Shown here: in pieces, positions 56,149 to 64,000 of the stretch
Layout of the letters: every line of letters begins with the position of its first letter
How positions within the stretch are numbered: the stretch's first letter is position 1
Translations under genes and position numbers: made by a program
Notes under the pieces: generated by a model
The model's input: the letters and a program-made list of their open reading frames with translations, nothing else
Told to the model about the DNA's origin: nothing
Databases searched by the model: none
Assembly: GCF_905171765.1 (NCBI RefSeq)
Contig: NC_053392.1
Coordinates: forward strand, 369,563,442 to 369,627,441
Reading direction: 5' to 3'
Length of the DNA: 64,000 nt
From: Bufo bufo
Lineage: Eukaryota > Chordata > Amphibia > Anura > Bufonidae

Positions 56149-58648
56149 CCTCAATATCCGTTTTTGCCAACAAAGCCCCTTGACCGAAGCGACGTACCCA
56201 CCGGACCGCCTCATCAAAAGAGGTATATGACACTGAACATAACTCCTCGCTAATACCATTATTGACTGAACCCCCCGCGGGAAACGACAGGTGATGAATA
56301 AGCCTGAACTTGCCCGGCTCCTTCTTAGGGACCAACCCGAGAGGGGACACCCACAAATCCCGCAAAGGACATTCAGAAAACGGGCCAGCAATCCTCCCCG
56401 CAGCCACTTCCTTACCAATCTTCTCCGCAACCACCTCCGGTCGCCGCAAGGCAGAAGACAAATTGCGAGCCGCAACCTCAACCTGAACTGAAGCACACGG
56501 GATTACAAAACCGTCCCTAAAACCCCTCAACAACACCTCCGCAGCCTCCCTATTTGGGTATATCTTTAGCCACGGCTCCATCTCTGCCACCATCACGGGA
56601 GTCGCCCCCCTTTTGCGCAGCTTCAAACCCTCTGCCCCTCCCGCGCTTAAAACACCGAGACAGACTGTGGGACCCCCGCAACCTGAACACTCGTGCTTGA
56701 ACTTGCAATCGGCAAGGTACCTACAGAAACCCTCGTTGTATTGCCAACAACACCCCTTCCTATTCCCACTAGAGACCTCTGACGCCGAGGAACCCCCGGC
56801 GCCGGACCGAAAGGGCTGGCCAACACCTTTCGGAGCCGACATAAGCCGCATCCACAGACCAATATCTTTATGGTCCCACCTGATACTCGATCGCACCGCC
56901 TTTCTCTGCCTAAACTGCTCGTCATAGCGGAGCCAGGCCACCCCGCCATACGTCCTATAAGCCTCCCCAATTGCATCCATGTAACAAAATAACGCCGAAC
57001 AATTCTCCGGCGCCTTCTCCCCCACCACACTCGCGAAGATCGCAAAAGCCTGAAGCCAGTTCAAAAACGTCCGTGGAATCAGCCTATACCGCCGCTTCTC
57101 CTCCTCCTCCTTTTTGCTTTCATCCGGCTTACCCCTCTCTAAATTAAACTTCTCCAACGGCAGCAACGAGAATATCTCAACATACTCCCCTTGCCAGATT
57201 CTTTCCCTGACCTCAACCTTCAAATGCGCCCCCAAAGGCCCTTCAAAACAAACATACACTTCCCCTTTTGCCGAATCCGCCATTCTGACATCATCGCACG
57301 CCCGGCCTCTGCTACCCCCACACACCGCCGTCTCCCCCACCACAGCACCCGCCGTGACAGCCGGCGTGCTCTCAACGGCCTCCGCCCTAGCACACACACC
57401 CCCTCCCACCACCGGCGCAGGTGACCACACCGCCGCCGGGGACGTGTCAGCACCCGAACCCAAGCGCGCCATCAGTGATAGCATCCCTGACATGAAATCC
57501 CGCACTAAACCCTCAGACCCAGACAGCCCCCCCGAATCACCCCCCGACCCACAAAGGGTCCGTTGTTGACACGAAGTTCGCTCACCTGGCTGTCCCTGGG
57601 ACGTCCCCCCAGCAGCCGCCGACCGTCCTGTAGATCCTCCCGTCCACGATCCGCTCCGCGCCGATGCTGAGGAAGGACCGGCACCCGCCGGAACGTCAAG
57701 GCCGCCGTCCGCATCACCTTCGTCCAAACTCACTTCGCCCTCCTCAAAGGCACCATAATCCTGGGGGCCACGGCCAGCGTCCACCTGGCCTGGCCGCAAG
57801 TCACCGTCCTCACAGCCGCCCGGCCCACCTCCTGACGGCCGCCTGCCCAGCGCACCTCTACCAACAGGAAATAAGTCCGCCATTCCAGGCTCGCCGGAAG
57901 GAAAACTGGCAGCCGCGCTAAGTCCAGAAGCCGCCGTCACGCACCTCTGCTGCACCATGGGGGACTCGAACCCAGAATCCACAGCCAGCACTTGGGAAAC
58001 GTCTTGACCTGCAGTACCGCCTCCGGCCACCGGTGTCGCTGTTCCTCTCCTCGAGCTCCTCAGCTGTGCAGACGCAGACTGCCGCCGGCCAGAGGATGCA
58101 GGCCGCGGCGTTCCTAGATCCCTCACTGCAGCTGCGCTCCCGGACAGGCCCTCACCAACCGCCGATGAGGCCGCACGCTCCGCCGCTCTCCCAGATCGGA
58201 CCCTACCCGGATGCTGAGCAGGTAAGATCTGACCGCCGGCTCGCTCCCCTCCAGAAGGCACTGGAGAGGGGGACACCGCTCTGGAACTTCTCCCCCTCTG
58301 TCGCGCCGAGGACGAGGGACGCAGCGCAGCACGTCCCTCTCCCGCTGGTGCCCGGCGCTGCGCAGGATTCCTCCCGCTGCGCCGGCAAGGGGTAACAGCC
58401 TCAGCCCCAGCCAGCGGCAGCGGAGGGTCCCTGACGGGGCTCCTTAAACGCCGCCGCACCCGGGGAGTAGCCTCAGGGCTCAGGCGCTCAGGAGGCACTG
58501 ATCTCCTGGCCCTGAGCCTGGCTGCAGGTGCCGCAGGGGGCCCGGCCGGACCCGATAAAGCCACCCTTAAACAATCCTGCAGCCAGTCTTGCCCATGCCG
58601 CTCAGCAGCAGCCCTCACAGCCAAAACTAAATCTTCCACAGAAGCCAT
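56149..58648 (-). CDS. DIRS/Ngaro-like gag and reverse transcriptase, partial
   Basis: About 833 open codons on the minus strand from MASVEDLVLAVRAAAERHGQ (58648; 10 more upstream codons are open) to the gap. Residues 1-350 are rich in Pro, Gly, Ser and Arg. A gag-like core (LIPRTFLNWLQAFAIFASVV, then WLRYDEQFRQRKA) lies at about 520-600. A CCCH-type zinc knuckle follows at about 628-652 (CCWQYNEGFCRYLADCKFKH and CSGCGG). The N-terminal part of a reverse transcriptase domain comes next: WVSPLGLVPKKEPGKFRLIH at about 761-780 and LLAKTDIE at about 826-833, whose Asp is the first catalytic residue. This order and the zinc knuckle style fit DIRS/Ngaro tyrosine-recombinase retrotransposons. The remaining RT, RNase H and recombinase would lie in or beyond the gap. 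No stop or frameshift is visible, suggesting a recent copy. CpG content is high. Confidence 0.85.
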
Positions 58649-59187
58649 AATGCGACTAACCGTGACAAATCCCTGCACGCCGGTGAGAGGTGACTCCTCC
58701 CCCAGGCATATATAATGCCCGCGAAATTCCTAACCCAACCCCTAACCCAACATAGACCTTAACCCTTTATCTGCCTTCACCTTCCCCCTAAGTCAAGTTG
58801 CACTACGCTATGCTGCGCCCCGCTCCGTTGCTCTCGATCTCCCTTCTACTTGAAAAAAAATTTCAGTTCAATAGATGTTGTTATATTTTTATTATATTTT
58901 CCATTTTTCTATTTTTCTCATTATCAGGGTCGTTACTTCCTTTTTCAACTTTATAGTCAATCTTTATTTTCCATCTATACTGCTATAAGTGAATTTCGCC
59001 TTACAATTTAGATAAAACCAAAAATTTCCAAATCTGAATTTAACCCCGCAGGGAGAAGGCTGCCAAAATCATAAATTCTTCTGGACTCAGGACTTTGTTC
59101 TGATTATACCATGCCTGTAACCGCTTACATACACAGAAGCTGCTCCTGGATTCCCAGCAACATTTGGATAGTAGGCGCTACCAGTTA
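58649..59187 (-). other. 5' flank of the DIRS-like element
   Basis: A TATATAA at 58709-58715 lies about 60 bp upstream of the start codon on the minus strand sense (reads TTATATA). A CCTAACCCAACCCC-type tract at 58727-58750 is next to it. No terminal repeat could be defined, so the element's outer end is unknown. From about 58830 the sequence is AT-rich and unassigned. Confidence 0.45.
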
Positions 59188-59599
59188 GGCCTCTTGCACA
59201 CGTACGTAACGGCTTCATTGCCCGTGCGGCGGGCTGCATACAGCGGTCTGCAATACACGGGTCACCAGTCGTGTGCAATCCACATCACGGATGCGGATCC
59301 GTTCACTTGAATGGGTCCGCAAATCCAGAGATGCAGTGCGGAACGGAACGTAAGTACTGAACCCCACAGAAGCACTACGGAGTGCTTCTGTGGTGTTACG
59401 TTCCATGCTTCCGTTCCGCAAAAAGATAGAATTTGTCCTATCTTTTTGCGGAACGGACGGATCGCGGACCCCATTCAAGTGAATGGGTCTGCGATCCTCA
59501 TGCGGCTCCCCAACGGTCGGTTCCCCTTGCATTGCGGACCGCAATTTGAGGCCTGCAGCACGGGCATGGAGCCCTTACGTTCGTGGGCAAGAGGCCTAA
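59188..59599. mobile_element. Family A fold-back MITE
   Basis: The ends TAGGCCTCTTGCACACGTACG and CGTTCGTGGGCAAGAGGCCTA are inverted copies. The central hairpin GCAAAAAGATAGAA / ...CTATCTTTTTGC is at 59417-59450, and CCCATTCAAGTGAATGGG at 59470-59487. Confidence 0.9.
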
Positions 59600-60583
59600 G
59601 GCCCCTTTCACACGAGCGAGTTTTCCGCGCGGATGCGTTGCGGGAGGTGAACGCACAGCATCCGCATGGAATCCTGACCCATTTATTTCTATGGGGCTGT
59701 TCACATGAGCGGTGATTTTCACGCATCGCTTGTGCGTTGCGTGAAAATCGCAGCATGGTCCTCTTTGTGCGTTTTTCACGTAACGCAAGCCCCATAGAAA
59801 TTAATGGGGTTGCGTGAAAATCGCAAGCATCCGCAAGCAAGTGCAGATGCGGTGCGATTTTCACGCATGGTTGCTAGGAGACGATCGGGATGGAGACCCG
59901 ATCATTATTATTTTCCCTTATAACATGGTTATAAGGGAAAATAATAGCATTCTGAATACAGAATGCACAGTAAAACATCGCTGGAGGGGTTAAAAAAAAA
60001 TAAAAAATCATTTAACTCACCTTAGTCCACTTGATCGCGTAGCCCGGCATCTGCTTCTCTCCCCTTTACTGAATAGGTCCTGTGGTGAGCATTAATTATA
60101 GCTCAAGGACCTGTGATGACGTCACTCCGGTCATCACATGGTACGTCACATGATCTTTTACCATGGTGATGGACCATGTGATTGGAGCATGTGATCTGAT
60201 GTCACCAAAGGTCCTTTAGCCCACAGCTCATCATTAAAGAAGTAAAGAAGAGACCGGGAACTACGCGAACAAGAGGAGAAGGTGAGTTAATTATTTTTTA
60301 TTTTTTTTAACCCTCAATTGATCACCTACTAAGCATTCTGTATTCAGAATGCTATTATTTTCCCTTATAACTATGTTATAAGGGAAAATAATACAATCTA
60401 CAGAACATTGATCCCAAGCCCGAACTTCTGTGAAGAAGTTCGGGTTTGGGTACCAAACATGCGCGATTTTTCTCACGCGCGTGCAAAATGCATTACAATG
60501 TTTTGCACTTGCGCGGAAAAATCGCGGGTGTTCCCGCAACGCACCCGCACATTTTCCCGCAACGCCCGTGTGAAAGAGGCCTA
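59598..60583. mobile_element. Family B fold-back MITE, abutting family A
   Basis: The ends AAGGCCCCTTTCACACGAGCG and CAACGCCCGTGTGAAAGAGGCC are inverted copies. It starts where the A element ends (GGCCTAAGGCCCC). The right half from about 60195 (ATGTCACCAAAGGTCCTTTAG) is nearly identical to 46955-47330. Confidence 0.9.
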
Positions 60584-60628
60584 AGTCTTTGCTTCCTATT
60601 CCTGTGGATGCATAGAATATATAGGTGC

Positions 60629-60822
60629 ATCTCAATAAATTAGAATACCATCAAAAACTTAACTTATTTGAGTAATGTGATTCAAAACATAGATTCATTA
60701 CATACAGAGTGATATATATCAAATGTTTATTTTTTTTAATTTTGATGATTATTGCTTGTAGCTAATGAAAATCCAAAAGTCAGTATCTCAGAAAATTCTA
60801 ATATTGTAAAAAAAATAATAAT
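60629..60822. mobile_element. Fragment of a widespread DNA transposon, tentative
   Basis: GGTGCATCTCAATAAATTAG at 60631 and CAGTATCTCAGAAAATTCTA at 60780 are landmarks I recall from an element common in fish and amphibian genomes. The classification was not checked. Confidence 0.45.
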
Positions 60823-60849
60823 ATTGTAGATTAATGGTGTAACACTCAA

Positions 60850-61180
60850 CAGGGGCGGACATATCACCTGTGCAGCCGGTTCAGCTGCACAGGGGCCCGG
60901 CGTGTGAGGGGGCCCATTCATACTAGTGAGCGCATCCAGAAGCGCTCACTAGTATGAATGGGCCCCCTCTAGTATGCAAGAGAGACGCTTACTTACTCCT
61001 CCGGCTCCGCTTCCTCCCTGGTCTCCTCCAGCCTGACTGCGTACAGCGCGCACTATGACCTGACGCTGTACGCAGTCAGGTCACGTGACTGTGCAGCGCG
61101 GGCTGTTGGAGACCAGCAAGGCAGGCACTGACATCATGACACCCCAGCGGACATGGAAAGCAGCGGAGCAGGAGAGGTAA
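60850..61180. mobile_element. hAT-type left end with hairpins
   Basis: CAGGGGCGGACATATCACC at 60850 is a typical hAT end. A long inverted repeat GGGCCCATTCATACTAGTGA pairs with TCACTAGTATGAATGGGCCC (60912-60965), and CTGACTGCGTACAGCG pairs with CGCTGTACGCAGTCAG (61033-61078). The right end was not found; the ~90-bp array may belong to the same element. Confidence 0.65.
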
Positions 61181-61529
61181 GTTTTAATTATTTATTTTTA
61201 GTCTGATCTAAGGTCTGATGGAGGGGGGGTCTGTCACATCAATATGGGGGTCCTGAATAGATAATTAACAACTGAAATTAGGGGGGAGTCCTCCTGACTC
61301 TGGGGGTTCTGAGCAAGTGACATATGGGGGGGGGCCTGAGCAATTGACATATGGGGGGGCCTGCCTATTTTATATACTGGCAGACATGGGGGGCACTATG
61401 GAGGGGGAAGAGCACTATGGGGGTCCCTATCTTGTATACTGGCACACATGGGGGGCACTATGGAAGGGGAGGAGCAATATGGGGGCCCCTTATCTTATAT
61501 ACTGGCACACATTTTATGGTAAAATTAAC

Positions 61530-62200
61530 AAATTTTTGGGTGTATAGTACCACTGCTATACCTAGTAGACAGGTTAAACAAAAAAGAAAATTGTCATTTA
61601 CATTTTCTGGTGAAATTAACAATTTTTTGGGTGTATAGTACCACTGCTATACCTTGTAGACAGGTTAAACAAAGAAAAAAAAATGTAATTTACTTTTTGG
61701 GGTTAAATTAACCAATTTTTGGGTGTATAGTACCACTGCTATACCTAATAGGCCGGTTAAAACATAAATAAATTGTCGTTTACATTTTAGGGTGAAATTC
61801 ACCAATTTTGGTGTGTATAGTACCACTGCTATACCTAGTGGAACGGTAAAAAATAAATAAAAAAATTGTCAGTTACATTTTCTGGCGAAATAAACTAATT
61901 TTTGGGTGTATAGTAACACTGCTATACCTAGTAGACAGGTAAAAAAAATTAAACTTAAAATTGTCAGTTATATATTCTGGTGAAATTCACCAATATTTGG
62001 GTGTGATGTACCACTCCTATACCTAGTAGACCGAAAAAAAATAAAAAATTGTCAGTTACATTTTTTGGTGAAATTCACCAATTTTTGGGTGTAATATACC
62101 CTCCTCTACCTAGTTGACAGCTTAATAGATTTCAATAATTTTTCTGTTACATTCTTGGGTTGACATTATACAATTTTAGACGTGAATAAACACCTGCTAT
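61530..62200. repeat. ~90-bp tandem repeat, about 7-8 units
   Basis: TTTTTGGGTGTATAGTACCA and CTGCTATACCTAGTAGACAG recur at about 61535, 61626, 61717, 61808, 61899, 61990 and 62080, then a weaker copy near 62170. Divergence rises towards the right. Confidence 0.92.
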
Positions 62201-62434
62201 GCATAGGTGACAGGGAATACAATTTTATAAATTATTCAGTAATTAATGCGCACCACATCCTTACGTTCAATGCTTAAACTTAATTTCAACTCTAATTTTA
62301 AATTTGAAAAAATGGATCCTCCCTTAAATTTGGTCTCTTTTTCTCACGCTCCCTCTCCAGCCTAGAACCTTGATTCCCCGCCACCCGTAATCACCATGGT
62401 AGGCGCATAAAAGAACATCAAAAGTTGATAGAGC
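62201..62434. other. Unassigned spacer
   Basis: No recognisable feature. Confidence 0.35.
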
Positions 62435-62880
62435 CAGGGCCGTCTTTGCCACTGGGCAAAAGGGGCAGCTGCCCCAGGCCCAGTTGCTCCTGGGGGCCCA
62501 AGGGAGCTCAGTTTCCCGACTCCCATTCACTAGTGACTGTGTCGCTAGGTTAAAACATTCGGGGCCTGGGCCCCTGATGTTTTGTCCCAGGCCCCAAATG
62601 TCCTGCCTGCCTGCTAGATACAACTGTATTGCCGTACACAGAACGGCAATACAATTGAATCTAATACACTGGGAAGAGGTGAAGGACCTGTGGTGACATC
62701 ACAGGTCATGTGATCAGCAAAACAGGCTGTGATAGGATGACCTGGATGATGTCACCATCATGTGACCAGTGCAGGATTGGACCGGAGTGAAGAGGAGAAG
62801 GAGCCTAATGCTGATGTCTGTATATGAGGACTGGAGAGGTAAGTGAAGGGAGAGGCAGAGCAATGCTGGGAGTTGTAGTT
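62435..62880. mobile_element. hAT-type element, left end only
   Basis: CAGGGCCGTCTTTGCCACTG at 62435 with GGGCAGCTGCCCCAGGCCC following is a hAT-type terminus. TTGTATTGCCGT / ACGGCAATACAA is a hairpin at about 62627-62655. The right boundary was not found. Confidence 0.6.
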
Positions 62881-63041
62881 ATTTAACTAGGATGTATGTT
62901 AGGGCTGAAGGGAGGGATGTTATTGAAATGGAACTGTGTGCTTGAGGTGGCTGAAGGAGGGAGTGATGTTATTTACATGGGACTGTATGTTGAAAGTGGA
63001 TGGTGGGGGGGAATGATTTTTATGTACATGGGACTTAATGT

Positions 63042-63515
63042 TTAGGCTACGTTCACACTTGGGTTTGGGGATCCGCTTGTGAGATCCGTTTCAAGGCTCT
63101 CACAAGCAGCCCCAAATGCATCAGTTTAACCCCAATGCATTCTGAATAGAAGCGGATCCATTCAGAATTCATTCGTTCGGCTTCGTACAGCCCCCCGTTC
63201 CATTTTGGAGACGGACCCCAAAATGCTGCAAGCAGCGTTTTGGGGTCCGCATGGCCTTGCGGAGCCAAACGGATCCGTGCTGACTTACAATTTAAGTCAA
63301 TGTGGACGGATCCCTTTGCATTGACACAAAATGGTGCAATTGTAAACGGATCCGTCCCCCATTGACTTTCAATGTAAGTCAGGACGGATCCGTATTTGGA
63401 CTTAGAAATTCAAATCTAATACAAACGAATCGGTCCTGAACGGATGCATTCGTTTGTATTATCGGTGCGGATCCGTCCTGTACAAGTACAGGACATATCC
63501 GCACGAACGCAAGTG
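63042..63515. mobile_element. Family C MITE cut by an LTR
   Basis: The left end TAGGCTACGTTCACACTTG is intact; the right end stops inside CGAACGCAAGTG, where the LTR begins. CCCCCATTGACTTTCAATG is at 63356-63374. Confidence 0.8.
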
Positions 63516-64000
63516 TGTCACGACCATGGTCATGGTCGTGACTCCTGATCCGCAAGCAGTTGCCTGCGGTTTAGTTTTTGTCAATCACATTGTGAGGGCG
63601 GCTGGATTGTTGCCTCACATGTGGTTGCCGCTGGCAACATGTTTGTACTGGGCAGTATAGCAGCCTGAGCTGTTGCTAGGCAGCTTGCTGCAATCTGCAT
63701 GCGGTTGCACCTGGCAACCTGTCTTTGTAGGTGTGCCTTTTTATATGTTTGGTGTGCACGAGGTTTGGGTGTGTGCACTGTGACATTTTTCCTTCACTTG
63801 TGGCTGCCCGAGGTAACGTGTTGTATTGTGTACATGTGGTGGCAGTGTCTCCACATGCTGGCTGACTCCCAGGACACGGTTGCCACGCATGTCATTGCCT
63901 GCGGTAACAGCTGCAGTGTGATAAGTGTTTGTACACTTCCCCTGTATGTGGCTGTTTTCCCTTGCCTGGTGTAGGAAGGGTTAACTCCCTTCTGTGTGTG
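63516..64000 (+). mobile_element. Probable LTR, truncated by the window end
   Basis: It starts TGTCACGACCATGG with a 12-bp hairpin GTCACGACCATG / CATGGTCGTGAC (63517-63542) and has a TATA-like TTTTTATATG at 63738-63747. It interrupts the right end of a family C MITE. The TG start, TATA box and lack of coding fit an LTR, but the CA end and target duplication lie beyond the window. Confidence 0.55.

Noticed and set aside
56613..58395. Plus-strand frames of 60-151 residues opposite the gag-RT gene
   Set aside because: Antisense shadows of a GC-rich coding strand.
58727..58756. CCTAACCC-like tract suggesting an interstitial telomere
   Set aside because: Only about 24 bp and irregular (CCTAACCCAACCCCTAACCC), next to the DIRS-like element; too short and imperfect.
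1..64000. Search for tRNA, rRNA or a host multi-exon gene
   Set aside because: No cloverleaf with A and B boxes, no rRNA core and no chain of exons with recognisable domains could be supported by reading alone.

Overview
The window looks like amphibian, most probably anuran (frog or toad), nuclear DNA made almost entirely of transposable elements. The evidence is the T2/Kolobok-type elements (TTAA target sites, ends starting TTAAAGG) that are well known from Xenopus, several Tc1-like DD34E transposases, many hAT-type elements with 8-bp target duplications, a DIRS/Ngaro-type gag-RT reading frame and abundant fold-back MITEs. Species cannot be read from the sequence. I found no host protein-coding gene, tRNA, rRNA or CRISPR array. 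Most open reading frames are by-products of inverted or tandem repeats. A 200-base run of N (55949-56148) is an assembly gap.

Layout. 1-4.1 kb: a fold-back MITE holds a hAT element, which holds a second hAT element, which holds a 1.7-kb minisatellite; both hAT copies have perfect 8-bp target duplications. 4.3-9.4 kb: three Tc1-like elements, one structurally intact with a full-length transposase frame (6079-7101, minus). 10-14 kb: a hAT element with 172-bp internal repeats, a T2-type MITE and a decayed second Tc1 family. 14.5-19.5 kb: MITEs. 21.6-25.6 kb: a hAT-like element containing a 3.5-kb TTAA element built of ~340-bp repeats, itself interrupted by a MITE. 26-29.2 kb: four fold-back elements, including an 835-bp palindrome. 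30.6-34.3 kb: a four-level nest (T2-type MITE > hAT > Tc1 > T2-type MITE). 34.8-39 kb: three TTAA elements abutting and sharing TTAA junctions. 39.4-49.8 kb: more MITEs, a Tc1 relic carrying two MITEs, and a T2 element carrying two MITEs. 50-51.7 kb: a CA-rich array, then the least repetitive stretch of the window, with a CTCF-like motif. 51.7-54.8 kb: hAT, minisatellite with a solo LTR, MITEs. 55.9-58.6 kb: DIRS-like gag-RT. 59-64 kb: MITEs, hAT fragments, a ~90-bp tandem array and an LTR running off the end.

MITE families are labelled here for convenience: A (ends GGCCTCCTGCACACGA), B (GGCCTCTTTCACACGGGCG), C (GGCTACTTTCACACTGGCG), D (GGGTCCATTCACACGTCCG), E (GGCTACTTCCACACTAGCG), T2-type (TTAAAGGG...). 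Families A-E share a TTCACAC/GCACAC terminal core and an internal palindrome of the form CCCATT...AATGGG, suggesting common descent or a common transposase. The genes do not form a pathway: the only coding capacity is transposase (Tc1) and gag-RT (DIRS), and the rest are non-autonomous elements that would depend on enzymes encoded elsewhere.
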